Source of the DNA: Gallionella straubiae
GTDB taxonomy: Bacteria; Pseudomonadota; Gammaproteobacteria; Burkholderiales; Gallionellaceae
Assembly (NCBI RefSeq): GCF_051257895.1
Contig: NZ_CP194331.1
Location: 1,550,001-1,614,000 of the forward strand
DNA length: 64,000 bases
Reading direction: 5' to 3'
Positions 22,899 to 31,472 of the stretch are shown one piece after another. The notes under the pieces are model-generated. The model did not search any database. It worked only from the letters and a program-made list of their open reading frames with translations, and was not told where the DNA came from. Position numbers and translations under genes: made by a program. How positions within the stretch are numbered: position 1 is the stretch's first letter; every line of letters begins with the position of its first letter.

Positions 22899-24263
22899 AT
22901 GAGAGCTTATCTGTTTTGCATCGCACTGCTGCTGGGAGGCATGCAGCCTGCCGCACAGGCGGAGGTATTCGAACGCACGCTGGCGAACGGGCTGAAAGTC
23001 ATCGTCAAGGAAGACCACCGTGCGCCCGTGGTGGTGCAGCAAATCTGGTACAAGGCAGGCAGCATGGACGAGCGCACCGGCGTGACCGGCATCGCGCATG
23101 TGCTGGAGCACCTGATGTTCAAGGGCACCCATGCCGTGCCGGCGGGCGAATTCTCCAGGCGCATCTCGGCGGCTGGAGGGCGCGAGAACGCCTTCACGAG
23201 CTACGACTACACCGCCTACTTCCAGCAGTTGCACAAGTCGAAGCTGCCCCTGGCGATGCAGCTGGAGGCCGACCGGATGCGCAACCTCAACCTCACCGCC
23301 GATGAGTTCGCCAGGGAGATCAAGGTGGTCATGGAAGAGCGCCGCCTGCGCACCGACGACGAGGCGCATGCGCTGCTGCAGGAAAAGATGATGGCGACGA
23401 TCTACCAGCAGCATCCCTACCGGCATCCGATCATCGGCTGGATGAGCGACCTCGAATCGCTCACGGTGGGCGACGCCAAGGCGTGGTACGACCGCTGGTA
23501 CGCACCGAGCAACGCCACGCTGGTCATCGGCGGCGACGTCAAGGCCGAGGAGGTGTTTGCGCTGGCGCAGAAGCACTACGGCGCGATCCCGAAGCGCGCC
23601 ATGCCGCCGCGGCGCAACTTCATCGAACCCAAACAGGTCGGCATCAAGCGCATGGTGGTGAAGGCTCCCGCCGAGCTGCCGCAGCTGGTGATGAGCTACC
23701 ACGCGCCCACGCTGCAGGACCCCGCCCAGGACTGGAAGCCCTACGCCTTGCAGATTCTGGCCGGTGTGCTGGACGGCAACGAATCGGCGCGCCTCAACAA
23801 GCATCTGGTGCGCGAGCAGCAGATCGCCAGTGCGGCGGGTGCGGGCTACGACGCCACCTCGCGCGGCCCGAGCCTGTTCACCCTCGAAGTCACGCCCAGC
23901 GAGGGCCGGATGGTGGATGACGTCGAGGCCGCGTTGCGCCGGGAGATCGTGCTGCTGCTCAAGGACGGCGTGAGTGAGGAGGAGTTACAGCGCGTCAAGG
24001 CGCAGGTGGTGGCGAGCGAGGTGTACAAGCGCGACTCGCTGTTCTACCAGGCGATGCAGATCGGCCAGATGGAGAGCATCGGGCTGGGCCACCGCGCGAT
24101 CCCGGTGATGCTGGAGAAACTCCAGGCGGTGACGGCCGAACAGGTGCGCCAAGCCGCCGAGGAAATCCTGCAGGACGACAGCCTGACCGTCGCGGTGCTC
24201 GACCCGCAGCCGCTCTCCGGCAAACCGAAACGCCAGCCTCAGGGAGCGAACCATGCGCATTAA
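22899..24263 (+). CDS. M16-family zinc peptidase, catalytic subunit, periplasmic
   Basis: A 454-residue pitrilysin-type metallopeptidase. The signal peptide MRAYLFCIALLLGGMQPAAQA is followed by FERTLANGLKVIVKEDHRAP, then the inverted zinc motif HVLEHLMFKG (HxxEH) with the distal glutamate in the EEIKVVMEERR-like segment (EFAREIKVVMEERRL). The start ATG 22899 is chosen because it gives the signal peptide; an upstream in-frame ATG does not. The gene overlaps the second M16 gene by 11 bp. In this family a catalytic and a non-catalytic chain make a heterodimer that degrades small periplasmic peptides. Both chains are present here in the usual order. Confidence 0.92.
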   Translation: MRAYLFCIALLLGGMQPAAQAEVFERTLANGLKVIVKEDHRAPVVVQQIWYKAGSMDERTGVTGIAHVLEHLMFKGTHAVPAGEFSRRISAAGGRENAFTSYDYTAYFQQLHKSKLPLAMQLEADRMRNLNLTADEFAREIKVVMEERRLRTDDEAHALLQEKMMATIYQQHPYRHPIIGWMSDLESLTVGDAKAWYDRWYAPSNATLVIGGDVKAEEVFALAQKHYGAIPKRAMPPRRNFIEPKQVGIKRMVVKAPAELPQLVMSYHAPTLQDPAQDWKPYALQILAGVLDGNESARLNKHLVREQQIASAAGAGYDATSRGPSLFTLEVTPSEGRMVDDVEAALRREIVLLLKDGVSEEELQRVKAQVVASEVYKRDSLFYQAMQIGQMESIGLGHRAIPVMLEKLQAVTAEQVRQAAEEILQDDSLTVAVLDPQPLSGKPKRQPQGANHAH

Positions 24264-25587
24264 ATCCCTTCTTGTTGCGGCGCTGTGCTGCGTTGCGGCC
24301 ACTGCGTTCGCCACCCCCAGCATCCAGCACTGGCAGAGCGCCAGCGGCGCGAAGGTGCTGTTCGTCGAGAACCACGACATCCCGATCCTGGACGTCGCGG
24401 TGAGCCTGCCGGCGGGCAGCAGCTTCGATGCCGCGGACAAGGCCGGCGTCGCGGGCCTGACCCATCACCTGCTCGACCTGGGCGCGGAAGGGCTGAGCGA
24501 GGACGACATCGCGCGCGGCATGGCGGACCTCGGCGCGCAATTCGGCGGGAGCTTCGACCAGGATCGCGCGAGTCTCTCGCTGCGCACCCTGAGCAACGCG
24601 GCGCAGCGCGACAAGGCTCTGGACATCATGGCGCGCGTGCTGCAGCGTCCGCTGTTCCCCGAGGCGATCCTGCTGCGCGAGAAGGCGCGGCTGATCGCCG
24701 CCCTGAAAGAGGCCGAGACCAAGCCGGAGAGCATCGCCGACAAGGCCTTCAACAAGGCGGTATTCGGCGCGCACCCCTACGCCCTGCCGGTTTCCGGCGA
24801 CGTCGCCGGCGTGGAGAAGATCACCGTGCAGGACCTGCGCGACTTTTACGCCGCGCATTACCGTACCGGCGGTGCGGTAGTGGCCATCATGGGCGACATC
24901 TCGCGCGCGCAGGCCGAGGCGATTGCGCAACAACTGACGGCGCAACTGCCGGCGGGTGCTGCGCCCGCCGCATTGCCCGAGGTCGCGATGCGGATTCCCG
25001 CCAGCGAGCAGCGCATCGCCCACCCCGCCAGCCAGAGCCACATCCTGGTCGGCGCGCCGGGCATGGCGCGCAACGATCCGGACTATTTCCCGCTCTATGT
25101 CGGCAACCACATCCTCGGCGGCGGCGGCTTCGTGTCGCGCCTGATGGACGAGGTGCGCGAGAAGCGCGGCCTGGCCTACAGCGTCTACAGCTACTTCATG
25201 CCGCTGAAACAGCCGGGCGCATTCCAGCTCGGCCTGCAGACCAAGAAGGAACAGGCCGATGGGGCGCTGCAGCTGGTGCGCAACACGCTCGCCGAATTCA
25301 TCGCCAAGGGGCCGACGGAAAAGGAACTGCTGGCCGCCAAGCAGAACATCATCGGCGGCTTCCCGCTGCGCATCGACAGCAACCGCAAGATCCTCGATTA
25401 CCTTAGCATCATCGGCTTCTACAACCTGCCGCTGACCTATCTGGACGATTTCACGCGCAGGGTCGAACAGGTCACGGTCGCGCAGGTCCGCGATGCGTTC
25501 AGGCGCCACATCGACCCACAGGCGATGGCGACGGTGATCGTGGGCGCGCCCCCGGCGTCCGCAGATAAAAACGGGGCCACAAAATAA
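24253..25587 (+). CDS. M16-family peptidase, non-catalytic subunit
   Basis: A 444-residue partner of the preceding protease. Signal peptide MRIKSLLVAALCCVAATAFA. The position of HxxEH is occupied by THHLLDLGA, so the catalytic glutamate and second histidine are absent; the substrate-binding R/Y motif LMDEVREKRGLAYSVYSYF is retained. This is the standard division of labour: HxxEH on one chain and R/Y on the other. It overlaps the first gene by 11 bp and its TAA at 25585 overlaps the proposed rsmD start, so the operon probably continues through rsmD and coaD. Confidence 0.92.
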   Translation: MRIKSLLVAALCCVAATAFATPSIQHWQSASGAKVLFVENHDIPILDVAVSLPAGSSFDAADKAGVAGLTHHLLDLGAEGLSEDDIARGMADLGAQFGGSFDQDRASLSLRTLSNAAQRDKALDIMARVLQRPLFPEAILLREKARLIAALKEAETKPESIADKAFNKAVFGAHPYALPVSGDVAGVEKITVQDLRDFYAAHYRTGGAVVAIMGDISRAQAEAIAQQLTAQLPAGAAPAALPEVAMRIPASEQRIAHPASQSHILVGAPGMARNDPDYFPLYVGNHILGGGGFVSRLMDEVREKRGLAYSVYSYFMPLKQPGAFQLGLQTKKEQADGALQLVRNTLAEFIAKGPTEKELLAAKQNIIGGFPLRIDSNRKILDYLSIIGFYNLPLTYLDDFTRRVEQVTVAQVRDAFRRHIDPQAMATVIVGAPPASADKNGATK

Positions 25588-26132
25588 AAAAAGCAGCAAG
25601 CAACAAGGTTCGCATCATCGGCGGCGAGCTGCGCAGCCGCACCATCGGCTTTCCCGATGCCGAAGGTCTGCGCCCCACGCCGGATCGCGTGCGCGAGACG
25701 CTGTTCAACTGGCTGGGGCAGACGCTCCACGGGCGGACCTGCCTGGATCTGTTCGCCGGCAGCGGCGCGCTGGGGTTCGAGGCCGCCTCACGCGGCGCGG
25801 AACGGGTGGTGATGGTGGAAAAGAACCCCGCAGTCTTCCGCGCCCTGCGGGACAACATTGAAAAATTGGCCTGCGCCAACGTTTTCGCATATTGCCAAGA
25901 TGGGTTAGAATTCGCAGCTCGCGATGCGCACCGGTACGACGTGATTTTCCTGGACCCGCCGTTTAAGAGCGGTTGCCTGCCCAGGCTGCTGGAAATCCTG
26001 CCGCAACACTTGAACCAAAACGGCAGGGTATATGTCGAATCGGGTGATGCGATTGATGCCGCACCGCCTTGGCAGGCAGTGAAGTCAGGCAAGGCCGGGC
26101 AGGTGTATTATCAATTACTGGGCTTACTGTAG
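25584..26132 (+). CDS. rsmD: 16S rRNA (guanine966-N2)-methyltransferase with a non-standard start codon
   Basis: RsmD methylates G966 of 16S rRNA. The frame contains the whole family sequence: NKVRIIGGELRSRTI, LRPTPDRVRETLFNWLG, the AdoMet motif DLFAGSGALGFEAASRGA and catalytic VIFLDPPFKS (DPPF). However no ATG, GTG or TTG precedes the conserved RIIGG block: an in-frame TAA lies at 25566-25568 and the only near-start codons are ATA 25584 and ATC 25614 or 25617. ATA 25584 would overlap the preceding TAA as ATAA, mimicking the common ATGA coupling, and I use it here; it gives 182 residues. The first ordinary start, GTG 25689, would delete about 35 conserved residues. An A7 tract at 25586 leaves room for a sequencing error. 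Confidence 0.8.
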   Translation: MKKAASNKVRIIGGELRSRTIGFPDAEGLRPTPDRVRETLFNWLGQTLHGRTCLDLFAGSGALGFEAASRGAERVVMVEKNPAVFRALRDNIEKLACANVFAYCQDGLEFAARDAHRYDVIFLDPPFKSGCLPRLLEILPQHLNQNGRVYVESGDAIDAAPPWQAVKSGKAGQVYYQLLGLL

Positions 26133-26603
26133 ATGATTAGGGTGGTTTATCCGGGAACTTTCGATCCCATCACGCGCGGGCATGAGGACGTGGTGCGGCG
26201 TGCCGCAGGCATGTTCAGCGAAGTCATCGTGGCAGTGGCGGAAAGCCGCACAAAGACATTGTTCACGCGGGACGAACGGGTGGAAATGGCGCGTGAGGCC
26301 TTCACGGACTTTGCCAACGTGCGCGTGGAAGGCTTCGACGGTTTGCTGATAAACTTCGTCCGGGCGCATGAGGCGCGCGTGGTATTGCGCGGATTGCGTG
26401 CGGTGTCGGATTTTGAATACGAGTTTCAATTGGCCGGGATGAACCGCAATCTCTATCCCGAAATGGAAACGCTGTTCCTGACTCCGGCGGAACAATATAC
26501 CTTCATCTCGGCCACCATGGTGCGCGAGGTGGCCCGCTTCGGCGGCGATGTCAGCAAGTTCGTTTCGCCCTTGGTGGCGGCAAGGTTGCAGCAGAAATAT
26601 TAA
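26133..26603 (+). CDS. coaD: Phosphopantetheine adenylyltransferase
   Basis: Catalyses the penultimate step of coenzyme A synthesis, transferring AMP from ATP to 4'-phosphopantetheine. The 156-residue protein shows the nucleotidyltransferase motif VVYPGTFDPITRGHEDVVRR (TxGH), FVRAHEARVVLRGLRAVSDF, and the ATP-site ISATMVREVARFGGD. Length is standard. The ATG follows the rsmD TAG without a gap (TAGATG), and rsmD-coaD-ferredoxin is a well-known proteobacterial gene order. Followed after 23 bp by the ferredoxin gene. Confidence 0.97.
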   Translation: MIRVVYPGTFDPITRGHEDVVRRAAGMFSEVIVAVAESRTKTLFTRDERVEMAREAFTDFANVRVEGFDGLLINFVRAHEARVVLRGLRAVSDFEYEFQLAGMNRNLYPEMETLFLTPAEQYTFISATMVREVARFGGDVSKFVSPLVAARLQQKY

Positions 26604-26626
26604 ATTGATCTAACTAGGAGAAAAGC

Positions 26627-26878
26627 ATGGCACTGATAATTACCGATGAATGTATCAACTGCGACGTGTGCGAGCCGGAATGCCCGAACGACGCAATTTC
26701 GCAGGGTGATGAGATTTATGTCATCGACCCCGACAAATGCACCGAATGCGTAGGCCACTACGACACGCCGCAATGCGTGGAAGTCTGCCCGGTGGATTGC
26801 ATCCCCAAGGACCCGAATCATGCGGAAACCAGGGAGCAACTGCAGGCCAAGTACGAAAGACTGACGGCCGGGAAGTAA
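26627..26878 (+). CDS. YfhL-type [4Fe-4S] ferredoxin
   Basis: An 83-residue two-cluster ferredoxin for one-electron transfer. The first motif is CINCDVCEPECP, the second CTECVGHYDTPQCVEVCP with the insertion between second and third cysteines typical of the YfhL/Allochromatium-type ferredoxins, followed by a helical C-terminal extension (REQLQAKYERL). A good Shine-Dalgarno (TAGGAG) precedes the ATG. The gene is last in the rsmD-coaD-fdx group and is followed by a strong terminator. Partner enzyme unknown. Confidence 0.95.
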   Translation: MALIITDECINCDVCEPECPNDAISQGDEIYVIDPDKCTECVGHYDTPQCVEVCPVDCIPKDPNHAETREQLQAKYERLTAGK

Positions 26879-26901
26879 TCCCTCGCTGCAACACCCAGAT
26901 G

Positions 26902-26941
26902 ACAGGCGGGGCGCATCATGCGCCCCGCCTGTTTTATTTTG
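26902..26941 (+). terminator. Rho-independent terminator after the ferredoxin gene
   Basis: A perfect 15-bp stem, ACAGGCGGGGCGCAT with its complement ATGCGCCCCGCCTGT and almost no loop, is followed by TTTTATTTT. It ends the rsmD-coaD-fdx transcript and, on the other strand, may end the convergent MoxR operon. Confidence 0.92.
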
Positions 26942-26984
26942 CCGGAACAAAGTTCCCGCGAAAGCGGGTCTTTTGCATTCTGCG

Positions 26985-28328
26985 CTACCCCTGGATCAGC
27001 CGATACACCTGACGGTACAGCTCGCGCATACGGCTCATCTGCTCTGCCGTGACAGGGCGCCGTCCGTAGCGCGCATCCTCGAACAGGATGGTGATTTCGG
27101 ACAGTTCGTCGCGTATGGAACGGTGGAAACGGCTGATCTGCGCAAGATATTCCGTGGTATTTACCGGCGGTTCGCGCTGCATATCCTGCAATGAGAACAG
27201 CCGCTCCGTTGCCAGGTAATAACGGCGCGCCACCGCCGCATCGTGTTGCTGCATTCCCACCAAGCCCAGGCGCAGATAGTCCAGCCGTGTGAGCAGCCAT
27301 ATCCCCGTTTTCGCTTCGCGCATCAGCCGCCACAGCGCATAGAGCAGTGCCAGGAAACCGAGCAGGAGCAGAGTCATCGCGATTGCGTTGCGGTTTTTGT
27401 CCAGCCATTCCTTGAACGATTGCCATAGCTCCTGCAGGCTCTGCATCAGCGGCTTCATGGCCATGGCGCACCACTCGCTCGCATCGGCCATGTCATTGAT
27501 CGCAGCGCGCTGCCATTCCGGCATGCCGGCGTGCCCGGCCACTTTGCGCATTTCAGCGGGCGACAACCAGTCCGTGCCGCGCCCTCCAGTACTGGAAGAA
27601 TTGCCGCTTCCGCTGCCACCCCCGGCCTGCGCCCCGCCTGTGGAGCCATTTTGCGGTTCGCCTTTGACGGTGGCGACATTGCCGGCCTGGCCCCACTTCC
27701 AGAAAAGGGAATGCCATGTCGCCTGGGGAGTGAGCGCATAGAGTGCCAGGCATAGCGCAAGGATCACCAGTGTTGCGGCAGCAATGGCTGCACCTTGCGC
27801 GCCGACGACATGATGCCCCAGGCTCTGCTGGCGCAATTCGCTGGCGGTGCGATTGATCTGCTCCGCGACCAGAGTGAACACCACGGCGATTACATAGGGC
27901 ACGAGATAGAACAGCATGGCCCAGTCGGCGCGGAAGTGCGAGGCGGCGAACAGCACCATCACCACCGAGATGAGCAAAGCCAGATGGAGATGCCGCCGGG
28001 TGGTGGTGACACAGTTGTAGGCGACTTGCAGCATCGCCAGCATATACAGCCCGGCGCGCGGGAATCCCCACATCGGAATGAAGATGACCACGGAAATCAG
28101 CGCACCGAATATCAGCCAATTGCGCATCCGCCGCCGCCCCGCCTCTGTAGCTTCGCCGTGCTGCCGCCAGCCGGTGTGCAGAGTGAGGGCAAACACGACC
28201 GACCACAGCATTACCTCGGTTGCGAAGCCTCCATACTGGATGTCGAGGAAGGCATTGCATGTCAACGCCAGCACTTGCGCCGCAAACAATCCGAGATAAG
28301 CCGGAAGATAATTCAGCGGAGGGCTCAT
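26985..28328 (-). CDS. Membrane protein with C-terminal DUF4129-like domain, lacking the transglutaminase core
   Basis: A 447-residue membrane protein, third gene of a moxR-DUF58 operon. About six N-terminal transmembrane segments (first near LPAYLGLFAAQVLALTCNAF), a low-complexity Gly/Ser loop at about 235-255, another transmembrane helix (IAMTLLLLGFLALLYALW) and a cytoplasmic helical C-terminal domain (RYYLATERLFSLQDMQRE) fit the outline of TgpA-type proteins: membrane bundle, then DUF4129. What is missing is the periplasmic transglutaminase domain with its Cys-His-Asp triad, which should lie between them. Start ATG 28328 overlaps the DUF58 stop (ATGA). Either a degenerate TgpA or a distinct scaffold protein. 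Confidence 0.7.
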   Translation of the reverse strand: MSPPLNYLPAYLGLFAAQVLALTCNAFLDIQYGGFATEVMLWSVVFALTLHTGWRQHGEATEAGRRRMRNWLIFGALISVVIFIPMWGFPRAGLYMLAMLQVAYNCVTTTRRHLHLALLISVVMVLFAASHFRADWAMLFYLVPYVIAVVFTLVAEQINRTASELRQQSLGHHVVGAQGAAIAAATLVILALCLALYALTPQATWHSLFWKWGQAGNVATVKGEPQNGSTGGAQAGGGSGSGNSSSTGGRGTDWLSPAEMRKVAGHAGMPEWQRAAINDMADASEWCAMAMKPLMQSLQELWQSFKEWLDKNRNAIAMTLLLLGFLALLYALWRLMREAKTGIWLLTRLDYLRLGLVGMQQHDAAVARRYYLATERLFSLQDMQREPPVNTTEYLAQISRFHRSIRDELSEITILFEDARYGRRPVTAEQMSRMRELYRQVYRLIQG

Positions 28329-29584
28329 GGATTGAACACCCTGACCAGATCGTCGCCCTTGCGCAGCGTCAGGTAGCCCACGCCCAAGTCGAGCAGTCCA
28401 GCCCACGGAGACGACGCGCCGGGTTCCTTATCCAGAAACGTCTCGCGTTCAAACGCTATCGCCAGCACGTAAGCGCCGCGCGCGCGCAGCAGGGCAACAG
28501 CCTGCAAGGTTCCGGCAACCCGCTCTTGCGGTTCTGCGAGGAAAACCACGACGGTCTGCCCGTGGCGGCAGTTCATCGCAACGTTTTGTAACGCTTTTGC
28601 GTAGGGAATTGCCCCATCGGCGGCGGCCACCGCCAGCGCATCCAGCATATCGCGGTAGTGCGCCTCGCCGGAACCGATGCCGACGGCAAGCTGTCGTGCG
28701 CCCTCGCCGTGCAGCCGGACCGGCATGCCGTTGCTGCATGCGTAGCGGCCGATGGAAGCCGCGATGCGCACGGCATATTCAAAACTGGAATGTTTGCCCT
28801 TGCCGGCATTGCCGCCCGCCGACATATCCAGTGCAATGTACAACGAGGCCGAAGCCAGCGGCTCGAATTCCTTCACCATCAGTTCATTCAGTCGCGCCGT
28901 GGTGGGCCAGTGCACGTGGCGTGGGTTGTCGCCGCGCCGGTATTCGCGCAGGCCGGAAAATTCCGCCGCCCCAGCCCCCTCGGGCAGCAAAAATCCGCCG
29001 CGATGGATTTCGCTGGGCGTGCCGGACAGCGGCAGGGATACGATGGGAAATACATCGGGGTAGATGGTCAGCGTCTGCACACCGCCGCTCTTTTGCTCGC
29101 GCGCCTCGATCAGCCCGAGCGGAAAGCTGGAAGCCAGCCCTACCGGACCGAGCCGGTAAAACCCGCGCTTCTCGCACAGCAGCGGCACATCGAAGCTGCG
29201 CGTTGCATCGCCGCCGATGTAGGCAACAACGCCCAGCACTTTTTCCTCGGGCGCATCGCCCCGTGCCGCGCCGACAAAAGGCAGGCGATCCATCGCCTCC
29301 ACCATGAAACGCGGTAACCAGCCGTGATTGCGTACCGTCACATGAAACAGGATGGTCTCGCCTTCCTCGGCGCGCTCCGGTCCGCTGCGCGTTACCGATA
29401 ACCGCTTCACCAGCCAGCGCGGCCAGACAAACCCGGTAATCAGCGTCGCCAACAACAGTGCCGCAATCGCCCAGGGCAGCGCCTGCCCGCGATTGATGGC
29501 CGCCGCATAAGCCACCAGCGTGAGGCCGGCCAGCACCAACGGCTTGAGGTAACGTGGATTCCAGGCGGGACGAGGGAAGTTCAT
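28325..29584 (-). CDS. DUF58 domain protein (MoxR-associated)
   Basis: A 419-residue protein with two N-terminal transmembrane helices, a beta-rich domain (ERAEEGETILFHVTVRNHGW), and the DUF58 signature EFSGLREYRRGDNPRHVHWP followed by a degenerate von Willebrand A-like fold (LYIALDMSAGGN). DUF58 proteins accompany MoxR ATPases, which are thought to chaperone metal insertion or assembly of large complexes; the client here is not obvious. It sits 28 bp downstream of moxR and overlaps the DUF4129-like gene by four bases. Confidence 0.88.
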   Translation of the reverse strand: MNFPRPAWNPRYLKPLVLAGLTLVAYAAAINRGQALPWAIAALLLATLITGFVWPRWLVKRLSVTRSGPERAEEGETILFHVTVRNHGWLPRFMVEAMDRLPFVGAARGDAPEEKVLGVVAYIGGDATRSFDVPLLCEKRGFYRLGPVGLASSFPLGLIEAREQKSGGVQTLTIYPDVFPIVSLPLSGTPSEIHRGGFLLPEGAGAAEFSGLREYRRGDNPRHVHWPTTARLNELMVKEFEPLASASLYIALDMSAGGNAGKGKHSSFEYAVRIAASIGRYACSNGMPVRLHGEGARQLAVGIGSGEAHYRDMLDALAVAAADGAIPYAKALQNVAMNCRHGQTVVVFLAEPQERVAGTLQAVALLRARGAYVLAIAFERETFLDKEPGASSPWAGLLDLGVGYLTLRKGDDLVRVFNP

Positions 29585-29612
29585 CGCTTATGTCGAATCT
29601 GGCGCGCCTTGA

Positions 29613-30536
29613 TTACACCGGAGGATGCACCCGATCCAGCACTTCCTTCAGGATGTTGCTTGCCGTTTTGCCCAGCGCGGCAGCCTGCGGGCGCACGATG
29701 AGACGATGTTCCAGCACCGGTCCGGCCATGAGCTTGACCATGTTCGGAGTTACGTAGTCGCGCCCATGCAGAAAGGCCAAGCCGCGCACGCCCCGCGCCA
29801 AAGCCAGCGTTCCGCGCGGGCTGGCGCCCAACCGCAGATCGGGATGCTGGCGCGTAGCGTCGGTGATGCGGGCGATATATTCGGCGACGTTCGGATTGAT
29901 ATGTACCTGCTTCGCCGCCTCTCGTACCGCCAGTATCTCGGCTTCGGTAGTAACAGCTTGCAGTTGCTCGATGGGATGAGCGAGCGTCTGCGCACCGAGG
30001 ATGCGCACCTCCTCCTCCAGCGTCGGATAGCCCACGTTGAGGCGCACGAAAAAGCGGTCGAGTTGTGCTTCCGGCAGCACATGCGTACCGGCCATGTCGA
30101 TGGGGTTCTGTGTTGCCAGCACCATGAACAGCGGCGGCAAATCATAAGTGCTGCCATCCACGCTGACACGAAATTCTTCCATGCATTCCAGTAGCGCGGA
30201 CTGCGCGCGCGGCGTAGCGCGGTTGATCTCGTCGGCCAGCAAGATATGGGTGAAAACCGGTCCGGCACGAAACTCGAATTCGCTGGTTTTCTGGTTATAG
30301 ATCGGCACTCCGGTGATATCCGAGGGCAACAAGTCCGGGGTGCACTGCAACCGCTTCATATCCACGGCGACGGACTTGGCCAAGGCGCGCGCCAGCATGG
30401 TTTTGCCGGTGCCCGGCACATCCTCCAGCAGCACATGGCCACGACAGAGCAGCGAAATCACCGCCAGCTCAATTACCGGCCGTTTACCGACGATGACCTT
30501 TTCAACGTTGTCGACAAGCTTCCTGATGGTTTGCAT
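29613..30536 (-). CDS. MoxR-family AAA+ ATPase
   Basis: A 307-residue AAA+ ATPase. Walker A EDVPGTGKTMLARALAKS (about 37-54), Walker B ILLADEINRATPRAQSALLE, sensor 1 VLATQNPIDMAGTHVLPEAQ, the arginine finger region LDRFF, and sensor 2 LRLGASPRGTLALARG are all clear. MoxR ATPases act with DUF58/VWA partners as assembly chaperones. First gene of the three-gene operon; the 120-bp gap behind it, before mutM, should hold the promoter. Confidence 0.93.
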   Translation of the reverse strand: MQTIRKLVDNVEKVIVGKRPVIELAVISLLCRGHVLLEDVPGTGKTMLARALAKSVAVDMKRLQCTPDLLPSDITGVPIYNQKTSEFEFRAGPVFTHILLADEINRATPRAQSALLECMEEFRVSVDGSTYDLPPLFMVLATQNPIDMAGTHVLPEAQLDRFFVRLNVGYPTLEEEVRILGAQTLAHPIEQLQAVTTEAEILAVREAAKQVHINPNVAEYIARITDATRQHPDLRLGASPRGTLALARGVRGLAFLHGRDYVTPNMVKLMAGPVLEHRLIVRPQAAALGKTASNILKEVLDRVHPPV

Positions 30537-30656
30537 GAACGCTCCCTGATCGCGAGTTTTTGCCGGGCTGGCTGGTTATCATGTATCGTTTTGAAGCCAA
30601 CCCTTCAACAGCAGTTCGAGTTTATCCGCGCCGCAAGTTTTGCGCCAATTTTCAAG

Positions 30657-31472
30657 CTAGCACTGGCACTGCGAACAATAGAAACTGGAGCGCTGCCCCT
30701 GCCTGATCTGCCTGATGGGTTTGCCGCACTTGCGGCAGGACTCCCCTGCCCGGCCGTACACCCAGTAGTGCTGCTGGAAGTAACCGGGCTTGCCGTCGCT
30801 ATTGATGAAATCGCGCAGGGTGCTGCCGCCTTTTTCGATTGCCTCGGTCAGCGTGGCGCGTATCTCCTTTACCAGCCGCGTGCAGCGCGGCAGGCTGAGT
30901 TTCCCGGCGGCGAGTTGCGGTTTGATGCCGGCGCGAAACAGGGCCTCGTTGGCGTAGATATTGCCCACTCCGACCACCACGTGGCTGTCCATGATGACGT
31001 GCTTGATCGCGGCAGTCCTGTTGCGCGTAACTTGGTGGAGATAGCGTGCATCGAAGCCCTTTTCCAGCGGCTCGGGCCCGAGCGCGGCGAGCAGCGGGTG
31101 AGCGCTAACCTCGCCTTCATGCCAAAGCACCGCGCCGAAGCGGCGCGGATCGCGCAGGCGCACCAGCATGCCGTTGCCCAGCACCAAATCGAAGTGGTCA
31201 TGTTTCCCGGCCGGTGTCTTGACGGGCAGGAGGCGTAGGCTGCCGGACATGCCGAGGTGCAGGATCAGCGTACCGCGATCGAACCCGGCGAGCAGGTATT
31301 TGCCGCGCCGCCCGAGCGTGCGGATGGCTTGTCCGCGCAACAGCTTCGGCAGGTTTTTCGGGACCGGCCAGCGCAAGCCGGTGTGGCGGATAACGACATC
31401 CAGGACGGGCTGGCCTTCGAGGTGCGGCGCGAGGCCGCGCCGCGTGACCTCGACTTCCGGGAGTTCAGGCAC
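30657..31472 (-). CDS. mutM: Formamidopyrimidine-DNA glycosylase
   Basis: Bifunctional glycosylase/AP lyase that removes 8-oxoguanine and Fapy lesions. With GTG 31472 as start the protein begins (M)PELPEVEVTRRGL, placing the catalytic N-terminal proline and glutamate correctly; the longer open frame would block the proline and is wrong. Further motifs: LGMSGSLRLL, the DPRRFGAVLW loop, HVVVGVGNIYANEALFRAGI and the C-terminal zinc finger CRKCGKPIRQ...YCSQCQC. 271 residues, the family norm. Its start overlaps the end of the GldG-like gene by 8 bp, so it is probably in the ABC-transporter transcript. Confidence 0.95.
   Translation of the reverse strand: MPELPEVEVTRRGLAPHLEGQPVLDVVIRHTGLRWPVPKNLPKLLRGQAIRTLGRRGKYLLAGFDRGTLILHLGMSGSLRLLPVKTPAGKHDHFDLVLGNGMLVRLRDPRRFGAVLWHEGEVSAHPLLAALGPEPLEKGFDARYLHQVTRNRTAAIKHVIMDSHVVVGVGNIYANEALFRAGIKPQLAAGKLSLPRCTRLVKEIRATLTEAIEKGGSTLRDFINSDGKPGYFQQHYWVYGRAGESCRKCGKPIRQIRQGQRSSFYCSQCQC

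Noticed and set aside
21831..23804. FtsY extended N-terminally through the M16 gene region
   Set aside because: The long frame is antisense to the M16 peptidase; MFSFLKK at 22817 is the expected FtsY start.
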